Positions 25,693 to 34,566 of a stretch of DNA of 64,000 nt are shown piece by piece. How positions within the stretch are numbered: the first letter of the stretch is position 1; each line of letters opens with the position of its first letter. The notes below the pieces were generated by a model. That model saw nothing but the letters and a program-made list of their open reading frames with translations. It was not told the origin of the DNA and searched no databases. Origin of the DNA: DASWHR01 sp036398095 (GTDB taxonomy: Bacteria > Actinomycetota > AC-67); contig DASWHR010000033.1 in the NCBI GenBank assembly GCA_036398095.1, positions 39,986 to 103,985 on the forward strand, in the 5' to 3' direction. The position numbers and the translations under genes were made by a program.

Positions 25693-26481
25693 GTGGACCC
25701 ATGGGATGCGGTGCGGCGAATCGTCGCCGACAAGCGCTCGGGCGCGGCCGAGCTTGCCGTGCGAACGGCTGCCGCTCTGGCCGAGCTTGATTCGGATCGC
25801 AACATCCTTCGCGCGGCCCGGCGCGTGCTGAAGGTGCACGGCGCGATGGCGTCGCTGTGGCGCGTCTTCGACGCGGCGCTGACGGGATCACGCGCGCTGG
25901 CGCGCATGCGCGATGAGTTGGAATCCGAGTCCGACGCGGTCGCGTCGGCTGCGGCCGGATGGGCGCTGCCGCGACGCAACGCGATGGTGGTCACGCACTC
26001 GTCGTCGTCCGCGGTGCTGGCGACGCTGCTGCGCGCCGGCGCCGCGCGCGTGACGCGCGTGGAATGCACGACCTCGCTGCCCGGCGGGGAAGGGCGCGCG
26101 CTGGCGGCGCGCCTGCGTCGCGCCGGTTTCGCGGCGCGCGCGATCCCCGACGCGGCCATCGCCCGGGCATGCGCCGAGGCGGACGTGGTGCTGGTCGGCG
26201 CCGACGCGATCACGCCCCAGGCGATCGTCAACAAGTGCGGCACGATGCCGCTGGTGCTCACGGCCCGCGAATGCGGCGCGGCGTGCTATGCGTTGGCCGG
26301 GGCGTCGAAGATGGCGCCGGCGTGGATCTGGAACCCCCGCCGGGCGATCGCCTACGACGCGACCCCGATCGAGCTGCTGGACGCCCTCGTGTGCGAGCGC
26401 GGCCCGATGCGCGCGGCCGGCGTGCGACGCGCCGCGAACCGAGTCACGCTGGACACCAGGCTGGAGGCGATCGCGCGATGA
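25693..26481 (+). CDS. eIF-2B alpha/beta/delta-family protein (sugar-phosphate isomerase-like)
   Basis: 262 residues. The Rossmann-like half carries MVVTHSSSSAVLATLL, VECTTSLPGGEGRALA and the diagnostic VVLVGADAITPQAIVNKCGT. The family includes methylthioribose-1-phosphate isomerase and ribose-1,5-bisphosphate isomerase; this short form lacks some of the N-terminal domain, so the reaction is uncertain. The start is doubtful: I use GTG 25693 (VDPWDAVRRIV) without a clear ribosome site, possibly leaderless. Its stop overlaps the CinA-like start (ATGA), an operon of two. Confidence 0.8.
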   Translation: MDPWDAVRRIVADKRSGAAELAVRTAAALAELDSDRNILRAARRVLKVHGAMASLWRVFDAALTGSRALARMRDELESESDAVASAAAGWALPRRNAMVVTHSSSSAVLATLLRAGAARVTRVECTTSLPGGEGRALAARLRRAGFAARAIPDAAIARACAEADVVLVGADAITPQAIVNKCGTMPLVLTARECGAACYALAGASKMAPAWIWNPRRAIAYDATPIELLDALVCERGPMRAAGVRRAANRVTLDTRLEAIAR

Positions 26482-27299
26482 CGGACGTGGAGATCTTCTC
26501 GATCGGCGACGAGCTGCTGCGCGGACTGGTGATGGACACCAACTCGCATTGGATGGCCAAGCGCGTCGCGGCGCGGGGGGCGGCGCTGCGACGCGTCGTC
26601 GTCCTGCCCGACGATCCGCCCACGGTCGCCGCCGAGCTGCGCGCGGCGCTGGACCGGGCGCCGGGCTTGATCCTGACCCAGGGCGGGCTGGGACCGACCG
26701 ACGACGACCGCACCCGCGAAGCGGTCGCGCTGGCGACCGGACGCGAAGCGGTTCGCGACCCCCGCGCCGAGCGAATCGTGCGTGAGCGCTACGCGGCGCT
26801 CGCCGCGGGCGGGCACGTCGCCGATGCGGCGATGACGCCGTCGCGCCTCCGCATGGCCGATCTGCCGCGCGGGGCGGTCGCGCTCGACAACCGGATCGGC
26901 GGCGCGCCGGGCGTCCTGCTGGAAACCGGCGGTGCGGCCATCGTTTGCCTGCCCGGCGTCCCGCAGGAACTGTGGTGGATCTGGGAGCATTCCCTCGCCG
27001 GGCACCTGGACCGGATCCTGGGGCCGGGCGGCTTCTGCGAGATCACCGTCGTGCTTTCCGAGCGCGACGAGTCGCGGATCGCCGAGGCGATGCACCGCAT
27101 CGCGATGCGCCATCCGCGTGTCTACGTCAAGTCGCGCGCGAGCGCGTTCGACCAACCCGACGCGCGCGTGCGGGCGACGCTAACGGCGTCGGCCCCCAGC
27201 GACGAGGCGGCACGGTCGCTGGCGCAGCAGGCCCTGGGCGAATTGCGCGAGGCGCTTGACGCCCTGCAGGTGCGAATCGAGCGGCAGGACCCGGCGTAA
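26478..27299 (+). CDS. CinA-like molybdopterin-binding domain protein
   Basis: 273 residues. The MoCF_biosynth domain has FSIGDELLRGLVMDTNSHWM, ILTQGGLGPTDDDRTREAVA and CLPGVPQELWWIWE, as in the N-terminal half of CinA; the C-terminal nicotinamide-mononucleotide deamidase domain is absent, and the protein ends with a short ferredoxin-like region. Such N-terminal CinA proteins act as ADP-ribose pyrophosphatase-like enzymes in some species. The ATGA overlap with the eIF2B-like gene, next to a NadD-like gene, suggests a nucleotide-repair or NAD-related cluster. Confidence 0.88.
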   Translation: MTDVEIFSIGDELLRGLVMDTNSHWMAKRVAARGAALRRVVVLPDDPPTVAAELRAALDRAPGLILTQGGLGPTDDDRTREAVALATGREAVRDPRAERIVRERYAALAAGGHVADAAMTPSRLRMADLPRGAVALDNRIGGAPGVLLETGGAAIVCLPGVPQELWWIWEHSLAGHLDRILGPGGFCEITVVLSERDESRIAEAMHRIAMRHPRVYVKSRASAFDQPDARVRATLTASAPSDEAARSLAQQALGELREALDALQVRIERQDPA

Positions 27300-27311
27300 C
27301 GGCGGCGCGCG

Positions 27312-27755
27312 TTAGGAGGCTCGCGCGGGAAGGAGCGGCCGGATCGCGGTGACGTAGGCGGCCAGCCGGGCGGCGGCCTCGACGGCCGCTTCTTCGCTGC
27401 GAAGGTCGCCGCCGGACCACACTTCGCGAAGCGCGCGCCAGCGCGGGCCGTGCGCGAAGAACTCGGGATCGTCGCCGAGCGCGCGACGGATCCTGGTCTG
27501 CGCGGCTTCCAGATCCGCGTTCACCGACTCGTTCGTCTTCTGGTCCGACTCCATGTGGAAGGCGATCTCGAGCCGGCCGTTGCGAAGGAACTGAACTTCG
27601 AAGTGCAAGCCCTTCTCGCCGTACCAGATCTTGAAGCAGCGACCCCAGTGCTCGGCGGAATATTCGCGATGCGACGGCGGAAGCATGCTGGGAAGCTCGT
27701 CGGCAACCTGGCGCAGGAACGCGCCGGCGCTTCGCTTGCCGCCGGTGCGGCTCAC
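27312..27755 (-). CDS. Conserved hypothetical protein, 147 residues
   Basis: GTG start overlapping the TGA of the upstream thioesterase (GTGA), so translationally coupled. Predicted mixed alpha/beta soluble protein with HWGRCFKIWYGEKGLHFEVQ, RLEIAFHMESDQKTNESV and a C-terminal Ala-rich helix. No signal, no membrane helix. I do not recognise the family; the segment with alternating aromatic strands suggests a small binding fold. Its operon partners are a hotdog thioesterase and a ThDP enzyme. Confidence 0.75.
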   Translation of the reverse strand: MSRTGGKRSAGAFLRQVADELPSMLPPSHREYSAEHWGRCFKIWYGEKGLHFEVQFLRNGRLEIAFHMESDQKTNESVNADLEAAQTRIRRALGDDPEFFAHGPRWRALREVWSGGDLRSEEAAVEAAARLAAYVTAIRPLLPARAS

Positions 27756-28222
27756 GAGTCCGGATTGATCTCGCCGCGGCCGCCGAGCACGGCCTGCGTG
27801 ACGATCATGATCGCGACCAGCTTGCCGGCCGAGGAGATGCGGACCTCAACGACGATCGTTCGCCGGCCTCGATGCGCGACCGTTGCCTCGCCGGTGAGCG
27901 TCCCGTCGGCAACGCCCGCAACGAAGTTCGACTTGAATTCGATCGTGGTGAAGCCTTCGCCGTCGCTGAGGCGCGCCATCGTGGCCCACGCGGCCAGCGT
28001 GTCGCCGAATCCGGCGATCGCGCCGCCGTGCGCGGAGCCTCCGGGATGGCGCACGTTCGGCCCGACCGCCATCTCGCCGGTCGTGACCTCATCGGTCACC
28101 GACACGACCTTGACGCCGAGCATCCCGGGGAAGGTGTCCCGGAAGATGGCATCCTGATTGCGAACGGCATCGGCCATCCGGCCGACGGTCGGACCTTCCA
28201 GCCCGGCGTCCTCGCGCGTCAT
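27752..28222 (-). CDS. PaaI-like hotdog thioesterase
   Basis: 156 residues. Hotdog-fold signature: the active-site segment VRHPGGSAHGGAIAGFGDTLAAW with the HGG turn, followed by TTIEFKSNFVAGVADGTLTG and GRRTIVVEVRI. It hydrolyses acyl-CoA thioesters; in phenylacetate-type pathways such enzymes rescue dead-end CoA adducts. ATG 28222 lies just 2 bases after the stop of the ThDP enzyme, so the three genes from 29889 to 27312 form one operon. Confidence 0.88.
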   Translation of the reverse strand: MTREDAGLEGPTVGRMADAVRNQDAIFRDTFPGMLGVKVVSVTDEVTTGEMAVGPNVRHPGGSAHGGAIAGFGDTLAAWATMARLSDGEGFTTIEFKSNFVAGVADGTLTGEATVAHRGRRTIVVEVRISSAGKLVAIMIVTQAVLGGRGEINPDS

Positions 28223-28224
28223 CG

Positions 28225-29889
28225 CTATCCGAGCGAGCCGTCGACGACAACTTCGATCAGCGCCGGCTTTCCGGACGCGACCGCCTTGCGGATCGCCGGC
28301 GCCACGTCGGCCGCGATGTCGACGCGTTCCGCGGCGACGCCGAACGCGGCGGCGAGCGCCGGGAAATCCACCGGCGGATCGGTGAGGTCCATCCCGGGAA
28401 AGACACCGGCTTTTGCGGCCTTGCCGGCCATCGTGGTCAGTCCCGCCTTCAAGATCAGATACGACGCGTTGTTGAGCACCACCGCCACGACCGGCACATC
28501 GTGGTGCGCCATCGTCCACAGCGCCTGCGGGGTGTAGAGCGTGGTTCCGTCTCCGACGACGGCCACGACCGGCTGCTCCGGCCGCGCCAGCTTCACGCCG
28601 ATCGAGGCGGGCAAGCCGAAGCCCAACCCGCCGCCGCGCGTGAAGAAATACGAGCCGGGCTCGGACAGCGTCATCGTGCCGCGCAATGCGAGCGTTGCGG
28701 TGACCGACTCGTCCACCACGCAGGTGCCCGGCTCGATCGCCGCGGCGATCTCGGCGCAGGCGACGATCGGCTTGATCGGCTTCGCGTCGCGTGCGGCGTC
28801 GATCGCGGCCTGCAAGCCGGCAAGCGCCGCTTCGCGTTCCGCCGTGTAGCGCGACACGCGTTCGCCGACGGCCGATCGTTGGGCCGGCGACAGCGACGCG
28901 TCGAGCGTGTCGGCGAGCATCGCGGCGGCGGCGCGCAGATCCCCGCGCATCCCGACTTCGACCGGATAGGTCTTGGCGATCTCGTAGGGATCTTCGTCGA
29001 TTTGGATCAGCGTCACCGAAGGCGGGACCGGCGAGACCGGCGCCGGCATCAGCGGCGAGAACGCGACGACACCGGCCAGGAGCGCGACGTCGGCCTGTTC
29101 GAGCACCGCGCGAATCCCGGCATGGTTCGGCAGCATCGTGCCGGCCCACAGCGGATGATCGGTCGGGAACACCAGCCGTCCCGCGATCGGCTCGGCCGCG
29201 ACGCGCGCGCCGATGGTCTCGGCGAGGCGAACCAGATCGGCGACGGCCCCGGCGCGCGCGACCGCGTCGCCGGCGATGATGACCGGACGCTCGGCGCCGG
29301 CCAGCAGGCGCGCGGCCGCATCGATCGCGGCGCGCGACGGCGGCGACGCGTGATCGATCTCGGAGCGGGCGGGAACCTCGAAGTCGCCGTCCTGGTCGAA
29401 CACGTCCCACGGGATCGACACGAACGTCGGGCCTTGCGGCGGCGCGGCCGCGAACTGGAAGGCGCGGCGCATCGCGACGCCGACCTCCTCGGGCCGCCGG
29501 CACTCGTAGACCCACTTCGAAAACGGCGCCGCCATACCGCACAGATCGCCGGCAAGCATCGGATCGAGCACGAGCTGGCGCGTGTCTTGCTGTCCCGCGG
29601 TTACCACGACCGGGGATCGTCCCCACATCGCGTTGTACATGCCGCACAAGCCGTTGGCCAAGCCCGGCGCGATGTGAAGGTTGACCAGGGACGGCCGGCC
29701 GGTCGCGGCCGCGTAGCCGTCGGCCGCGCCCATCGCGACGCCTTCTTGCAGACACAGGATCAGCTCGATCCCGGTGTCGTCGACCATCTCGTCGAAGATG
29801 GGCAGCTCGGTCGTTCCCGGGTTCGTGAACAGGTAGCGGGCGCCTTCGCTGCGCGCCACGTCGAAGAAGGCCTCGCGTGCGGTTGTCAT
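28225..29889 (-). CDS. Thiamine-diphosphate enzyme, benzoylformate decarboxylase-like
   Basis: 554 residues in the three-domain ThDP layout. The cofactor-activating glutamate is in LILCLQEGVAMGAADGYA; the ThDP/metal motif runs from VVGDGTTLYTPQALW to VVAVVLNN (GDG ... NN). The pyrimidine-domain histidine pair typical of benzoylformate decarboxylase is not obvious. Likely a 2-keto acid decarboxylase or acetolactate-synthase-like enzyme. I start at ATG 29889 (MTTAREAFFD); an upstream Arg/Ser-rich extension is not convincing. Operon with thioesterase and hypothetical. Confidence 0.88.
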   Translation of the reverse strand: MTTAREAFFDVARSEGARYLFTNPGTTELPIFDEMVDDTGIELILCLQEGVAMGAADGYAAATGRPSLVNLHIAPGLANGLCGMYNAMWGRSPVVVTAGQQDTRQLVLDPMLAGDLCGMAAPFSKWVYECRRPEEVGVAMRRAFQFAAAPPQGPTFVSIPWDVFDQDGDFEVPARSEIDHASPPSRAAIDAAARLLAGAERPVIIAGDAVARAGAVADLVRLAETIGARVAAEPIAGRLVFPTDHPLWAGTMLPNHAGIRAVLEQADVALLAGVVAFSPLMPAPVSPVPPSVTLIQIDEDPYEIAKTYPVEVGMRGDLRAAAAMLADTLDASLSPAQRSAVGERVSRYTAEREAALAGLQAAIDAARDAKPIKPIVACAEIAAAIEPGTCVVDESVTATLALRGTMTLSEPGSYFFTRGGGLGFGLPASIGVKLARPEQPVVAVVGDGTTLYTPQALWTMAHHDVPVVAVVLNNASYLILKAGLTTMAGKAAKAGVFPGMDLTDPPVDFPALAAAFGVAAERVDIAADVAPAIRKAVASGKPALIEVVVDGSLG

Positions 29890-29990
29890 GCTCCGGGACG
29901 CTAGTGGCCGGGGCGAGCGAGCGTCAAAACAGCGGGAGCGGCCGGGCCACGAGCGGGATGAGGGAGCCGCCCGGGACCCGGCCTGGAGCA

Positions 29991-30024
29991 CTTGCACCGC
30001 CTACCCCCCGGCGGACGGTGCAAG
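29991..30024. other. Stable hairpin in the crp upstream region
   Basis: CTTGCACCG (29991-29999) and CGGTGCAAG (30016-30024) form a perfect 9-bp stem with a 16-base C/G-rich loop. It lies between divergent promoters, so it may be an operator or a leader structure of either gene. Apart from this and the Crp site, I see nothing in the 307-bp gap 29890-30196. Confidence 0.35.
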
Positions 30025-30106
30025 GGAGGTACCTTCCGCACCGACGTCTGCGGCCACGCTACGCCCGGCCGTGCACAGATTTCCGCCACCGCGGCCACGC
30101 TGCGGG

Positions 30107-30134
30107 TGTGACGGGCCGCACACTCGCGTATAGG
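30107..30134 (+). promoter_or_regulatory. crp promoter with CRP-type operator
   Basis: TGTGA-N6-GCACA (30107-30122) matches the CRP consensus TGTGA-N6-TCACA at nine of ten positions and covers the -35 region; TATAGG (30129-30134) is the -10. Predicted leader about 55 nt. The layout suggests autoregulation by the encoded Crp. Confidence 0.5.
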
Positions 30135-30196
30135 CTCGCCGGCGACGCCGACGACCCCGCCGACCACCCCGGCGGGACCCGGGAGGGACACGCATC

Positions 30197-30835
30197 GTGG
30201 AATGGCCGCTGCTTGAGACGCTGCCTGCCGAAGACGCGCGCCGCGTTCTGGCATCGGCGCGTCGGCGGACCTTCGCCCGGCACGAGGTCATCTTCCACGA
30301 AGGGGACCCGGCCGACTCGATCTTGCTGATCTCGAAGGGTCGCGTGATGGTTCGAACGACGACGCCGCTCGGGCACACGGCCGCCTTGAGCGTCCTGGGG
30401 CCGGGCACGATCGTCGGCGAGCTCGCCCTGCTGGCGATTCCGGCGGTCCGGTCGGCGACCGCAACGGCAATCGAGCCGGTCGAGGCGATGGCGCTCCACC
30501 GGGACGCGTTCTCCGAATTGCGCGCCAGACATCCGTCCGTCACCGAAGTACTCATCCAATTGCTCGCCGACACGATCCGCCGCCTGAACCAGCAGTTGCT
30601 GGAGGCGCTCTACGTTCCGGCGGACACACGCGTTCGTCGCCGCGTGATCGAGTTGATGTCGGTCTACGGCGGCGACACCATCCCGCTCACCCAAGAGGAT
30701 CTGGCCGGACTGGCCGGCACGACCCGCGCCACCGTGAACCGGGTCCTGCGCGAGGAGCAAAAGCGAGGCACCGTCACGCTCACGCGAGGCAAGGTCGTCG
30801 TAGCCGACGCCGCCGCGCTCGCCAAACGAACCTGA
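30197..30835 (+). CDS. Crp/Fnr-family transcriptional regulator
   Basis: 212 residues. GTG start with GGGAGGGA eight bases upstream. The cyclic-nucleotide-binding barrel (about 10-115) has HEVIFHEGDPADSILLI, the phosphate-cassette region GPGTIVGELALLAIPAVRSA (glutamate and arginine present), the C-helix dimer interface, and a winged HTH (about 150-205: LTQEDLAGLAGTTRATVNRV). No N-terminal cysteine cluster, so cAMP-type rather than Fnr-type. A CRP-like palindrome overlies its own promoter. Confidence 0.93.
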   Translation: MEWPLLETLPAEDARRVLASARRRTFARHEVIFHEGDPADSILLISKGRVMVRTTTPLGHTAALSVLGPGTIVGELALLAIPAVRSATATAIEPVEAMALHRDAFSELRARHPSVTEVLIQLLADTIRRLNQQLLEALYVPADTRVRRRVIELMSVYGGDTIPLTQEDLAGLAGTTRATVNRVLREEQKRGTVTLTRGKVVVADAAALAKRT

Positions 30836-30918
30836 TCCCCCCTGAGCTTGCTTCCAACCGAAACGGGCCGTTGATCCCGCTTGCGAACGGCCGGCGAGCA
30901 ACTACCATGGAGACGATC

Positions 30919-32253
30919 ATGCGAATCCGGTCGGGGGCGGCCGCCACCATCGCTGCCGTGCTGGTCGTCGCCGCCTCGGCGCCGGCCTCGGCACGCGTTC
31001 CTAATCAGACGCCCGCCCGCAAGCTCGAAGGCGCCGTTTCGCGTTCGCTGTCGGCCCCAGAATCACGCGGCGCGGTCGCCGGCGTCCTCGTCACGCGCGG
31101 CGCGGCCACGGTGCTCGATCTCAACGGCGACCGTGCGCTGACGCCGGCATCGCTCACCAAGCTCGCGACCACGCTCGCGGCGTTGCTTCGCTTCGGGCCC
31201 GATCACCGGTTCACGACCACGGTGGCCGGCGCGCGCCCGCGCGCCGGCGCGATCGTGGGCAACGCGTTCTTGATCGGCGGCGGCGATCCCACGTTCAGCA
31301 CCGCCGCCTACGCCGCGACACGCTACGAGCCCGCTCCCGACGACCCGATCCCGGTTCCGATCTACCACGCCTCGCCGCCGACGGTCGAGGCGCTCGCCGA
31401 CGCGATCGTGCGCGCCGGGGTCCGCCGGATCGGCGGCGCGCTGATCGTCGACGAGTCGCGCTTCGACGCCGAACGCAAGCAACGCGGCTGGCTCGACTCG
31501 TATCAGAAGCGCAACAGCATCGAGGTCGGGAATCTGTCGGCTCTTACGATCGACGAAGGACTCGGAGACGTGGACGGCAACACCCTTGCCGCCGATCCGG
31601 CGATGAGCGCCGGCCGCGCGCTCGCCTCGGCGCTTGCGCGACGCGGGGTCACCATCGCCGGAGGCGTCCGCCGTGGCGTCGCGCCCGGCGACGCGAATCC
31701 GGTCGCGGAGGTCAAGTCGCCGCCGCTGGTCGAGATCGTGGACTACACCAACAAATACAGCGTGAACTATCCGGCCGAGATGCTGCTCAAGAACCTCGGC
31801 GCAGCGTTCGGCGGCGCCGGGACGACGACGGCCGGCGTCCGCGTGGTGCACGAAACACTGGCCAAGGCCGGCATTCCGCTTAAGGGGTTCTCGATCACCG
31901 ACGGCTCCGGGTTGTCGGTGCTCAACACCATCACGCCGCGCACGATCGCGGCGACAATCCGCTACGCGCTCGAGCACGACTCGCCGGCCGCGAAGGCGAT
32001 GCGCGACTCGCTGCCCGTCGCCGGCGGGCCCGGCACCCTCTTCAAGCGCCTCCGGCAGGCGCCGGTCCAGGGCAATCTTCGCGGCAAAACCGGCCTCATC
32101 CGTCACGTTCGCGGCATGGCGGGATGGGTGACCGGCCTGGACGGCTCGACGCTGATCTACGTCACCCTGTTCAACGGCGCGGCCAGCGCCGGTCGCATGA
32201 CCGCGCCGATCGACGTCATCGCGATCGCCCTCGCCCGCTTCCCGTACGGATAG
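30919..32253 (+). CDS. dacB: D-alanyl-D-alanine carboxypeptidase/endopeptidase (PBP4, S13 family)
   Basis: 444 residues, exported (signal about 1-28). Active-site motifs of class C low-mass penicillin-binding proteins are present: SxxK in TPASLTKLATTL (about 76), SxN in NKYSVNYPAEMLL (about 281) and KTG in GKTGLIRHVRG (about 390). It trims or cleaves peptidoglycan stem peptides in the cell envelope. ATG 30919 is chosen for GGAG six bases upstream; ATG 30907 lacks one. The domain I insertion typical of Dac-B is short. Confidence 0.92.
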   Translation: MRIRSGAAATIAAVLVVAASAPASARVPNQTPARKLEGAVSRSLSAPESRGAVAGVLVTRGAATVLDLNGDRALTPASLTKLATTLAALLRFGPDHRFTTTVAGARPRAGAIVGNAFLIGGGDPTFSTAAYAATRYEPAPDDPIPVPIYHASPPTVEALADAIVRAGVRRIGGALIVDESRFDAERKQRGWLDSYQKRNSIEVGNLSALTIDEGLGDVDGNTLAADPAMSAGRALASALARRGVTIAGGVRRGVAPGDANPVAEVKSPPLVEIVDYTNKYSVNYPAEMLLKNLGAAFGGAGTTTAGVRVVHETLAKAGIPLKGFSITDGSGLSVLNTITPRTIAATIRYALEHDSPAAKAMRDSLPVAGGPGTLFKRLRQAPVQGNLRGKTGLIRHVRGMAGWVTGLDGSTLIYVTLFNGAASAGRMTAPIDVIAIALARFPYG

Positions 32254-32331
32254 ACGCCGTCGTCGCGTATTGTCCTCGCCGAAAGATTCCGGGCCGATGA
32301 GCATCGAATCAGCGCCGACGGGCGCATTCCG

Positions 32332-33429
32332 ATGAGACGCGCCGCGCGAAGCGCCGGCGTGCTGCTGGCCGTCGCGGCGATGCTGGCACCCGCCGCGAGC
32401 CGCGCCGACGAAACCCCCGATCCGCGCATCCGGATCGCCGTGACGCGCGTCACCCCATCCGAGGGCGTCACCGTCACGCTGGCGCAGCCGGCCGTCGCCC
32501 ATCTCGCACCGCTCATCACGCTTCGCAACCGGACCGGCGTCACCATCCAGATCCACGATGAGCGCGGCACCCCGTTCCTGCGGATCGGACCCGCAGGCAT
32601 CGACGGGAACGTCCGCTCACCGTTCTACGGGCCGGCGGTGCGGCCGGGCGATCCGCCTCCACCCTCGCCCGGCGGTCCGGAGCCGCTCTGGCAGCCGCAC
32701 GGCACGGGCGACACCGTCAAGTGGTACGACCGGCGCGCCGCCTACGACGGGCACGGCCCCGCCGACCGATCCACGCCGGCGACACTAAAGCTGTTCACCA
32801 TTCCCGGCAGCGTGAACGGCGACGCCTTCGCGATCGACGGCGCGGTGACGTGGCACCCGGTGCGTGGACGCGTCGAAGCCGCGCTGGCGGCCGTCGTGCC
32901 GGACGCCGACGGCATCGACGTACGCATCCTGGCCGGCACGACGCCGGCGATCGAGCTGCGCAACGCGACGCAACGCACGATCGAGCTGACCGGTCGCGAC
33001 GGATTGCCCTTCGCCCGCATCGGCCCGGCCGGAATCGAGATCGACGAGAACTCGCCGACGTGGCGGGACACCCGCTCGCAGCCCGAGGCCGTGCCGCGCA
33101 CGCCGGCCGCATGGCGCACGCAATCGTCTCTCGTGCTCATTTGGCTCGAGAAACGCGCCGCCTTCGACAAGGAACCGCCGGAGGAGGTGCAGGCTGCCGG
33201 CCGGACCGCGGAGCTGTCTCGCTGGAGCGTGCCCGGCACCATCGACGGCGACCCTTTTGAAATCCGCGGCATCACACGCTGGATCCCGGCGGCCGATCCC
33301 GCGTCCACTCCCGGCGGCGGGGAAAGCCGGTGGCTCGCACCGGCGATCGTCGCCGCTGCGGCGGCAGCGGCCGGCGGCGCGATCGCTGCGGTGATTCGCC
33401 GGAGACGGCACCGGAGACGGCACCGGTGA
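32332..33429 (+). CDS. Exported membrane-anchored protein with two tandem homologous domains
   Basis: 365 residues. A signal peptide (about 1-24, VLLAVAAMLAPAASRA) is followed by two copies of a domain of about 140 residues. Matching landmarks: LRNRTGVTIQIHD and LRNATQRTIELTG; PFLRIGPAGIDGN and PFARIGPAGIEID; YDRRAAYD and LEKRAAFD; FTIPGSVNGDAFAIDG and WSVPGTIDGDPFEIRG. A C-terminal membrane helix and RRRRHRRRHR tail end it. Beta-rich. Function unknown, but position after the carboxypeptidase suggests the cell envelope. Its stop overlaps the next start (GTGA). Confidence 0.78.
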   Translation: MRRAARSAGVLLAVAAMLAPAASRADETPDPRIRIAVTRVTPSEGVTVTLAQPAVAHLAPLITLRNRTGVTIQIHDERGTPFLRIGPAGIDGNVRSPFYGPAVRPGDPPPPSPGGPEPLWQPHGTGDTVKWYDRRAAYDGHGPADRSTPATLKLFTIPGSVNGDAFAIDGAVTWHPVRGRVEAALAAVVPDADGIDVRILAGTTPAIELRNATQRTIELTGRDGLPFARIGPAGIEIDENSPTWRDTRSQPEAVPRTPAAWRTQSSLVLIWLEKRAAFDKEPPEEVQAAGRTAELSRWSVPGTIDGDPFEIRGITRWIPAADPASTPGGGESRWLAPAIVAAAAAAAGGAIAAVIRRRRHRRRHR

Positions 33430-34187
33430 CGGCACCGGTGAAGCGACGCGCGTTGCTCGTCGAATCCGACGGCCTGGTTCTTTCGGCCGGAATCGCGGTC
33501 GGGCCATCGCCGCGAGCCGCGGTCGTGTTATGCCACGGTATCCCCGGCTCGTCGCGCCGAGACCCAAGCGACGAGGGCTACGCCGGCCTGGCCGAGATCG
33601 TCGCCGCGCGAGGCTACGCCGCGGCATGGCTCGACTTCCGAGGCGTCCGCGACTCGTCGGGTGACTTCTCCGTCGCCGGGTGGGTTCGCGATCTCGAGGC
33701 GATGCTGGACGCGCTGGCGCGCGACCGCGAGGCGGGCGCGCTCCGGCGCGTAGTGGCCGGGTCCTCGGCCGGCGGGGCGGTTGCGATCGCCGCAGCGGCA
33801 CGTCGCGCCGACATCGCCGCCGTCGCCTCGCTCGCCACGCCGGCATCGCTGCGAATGCTTGCCGGCGAGCCGTCGGCGGCCATCGCGCGGCTCCGCAACC
33901 TGGGCCTGATCCGCGACCCCGCCTTCCCGCGCGATCCCGACGCGTGGTGGGCCGAGATCGACGATCTGTCGGCGGAACGGAACGTGGCGGCGCTCGCGCC
34001 GCGGCCGCTGCTGATCGCACACGGCGATGCCGACGAGGTCGTGCCCTACGCGCACGCCGAGCGGCTCTACTCCGCGGCCGGCTCGCCCAAGGAGCTCGCG
34101 CGACTGCCCGGCGCCCGCCATCAACTGCGCCGCGACGAGCGGGGCGTGGCCTGCTTGCTCGACTGGCTCGATCGCGTCTGTGACTAG
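33426..34187 (+). CDS. Alpha/beta hydrolase (serine aminopeptidase S33-like)
   Basis: 253 residues. VVLCHGIPGS (oxyanion), WLDFRGVRDSSGDFS, the nucleophile elbow GSSAGGAVAI, the aspartate in LLIAHGDADEVVPYAHAE and the histidine in ARHQLRRDE complete the triad. I start at GTG 33426, which overlaps the stop of the tandem-domain protein (GTGA); GTG 33438 is an alternative. The junction lies in imperfect 12-bp tandem repeats (acggcaccggag units). Substrate unknown; likely cytoplasmic. Confidence 0.88.
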   Translation: MTAPVKRRALLVESDGLVLSAGIAVGPSPRAAVVLCHGIPGSSRRDPSDEGYAGLAEIVAARGYAAAWLDFRGVRDSSGDFSVAGWVRDLEAMLDALARDREAGALRRVVAGSSAGGAVAIAAAARRADIAAVASLATPASLRMLAGEPSAAIARLRNLGLIRDPAFPRDPDAWWAEIDDLSAERNVAALAPRPLLIAHGDADEVVPYAHAERLYSAAGSPKELARLPGARHQLRRDERGVACLLDWLDRVCD

Positions 34188-34303
34188 GACAAGTCCGACC
34201 CCTGCCGCGTTTCGACCGCTCCCAGCGCTCAAGGGTTCACGGTTCGCGGCCGATACACCCTTCGAACCTCATTTCACCCGTACCCGTCGGCAGGAGAGGA
34301 ACC

Positions 34304-34522
34304 GTGGACCAGGTTAGAACGCCTTGCTCGCACCGCGGCGGACCGGAGGTGTCGGTCAGCTCGGTTCCCTCGGGCAAGAACGAAACCGTCCAGTTCTGCA
34401 TCTGCACGCAATGCCGCCGCTTCTGGCTCGAGCGCGACGGCTGGTTGCTGTCGCGGCGCGAGGCGATCGCGGTGCTGCGCTCCTGGCCGATCGACGGAGC
34501 CATGGACGCGCTCGCCAGATAG
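34304..34522 (+). CDS. Small cysteine-containing protein, 72 residues
   Basis: GTG start with GGAGAGGA five bases upstream. Potential metal ligands are Cys-His near the N-terminus (VRTPCSHRGG) and CICTQC in the middle, giving a zinc-ribbon-like Cys4/His pattern, followed by RRFWLERDGWLLSRREA. No signal peptide. I do not recognise the family. A perfect hairpin terminator follows 44 bases downstream, so it is a monocistronic unit. Confidence 0.65.
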   Translation: MDQVRTPCSHRGGPEVSVSSVPSGKNETVQFCICTQCRRFWLERDGWLLSRREAIAVLRSWPIDGAMDALAR

Positions 34523-34566
34523 AGACCACGTTCGAGGGAGAACGAGGGAGCCCAACCCCGTCACCA

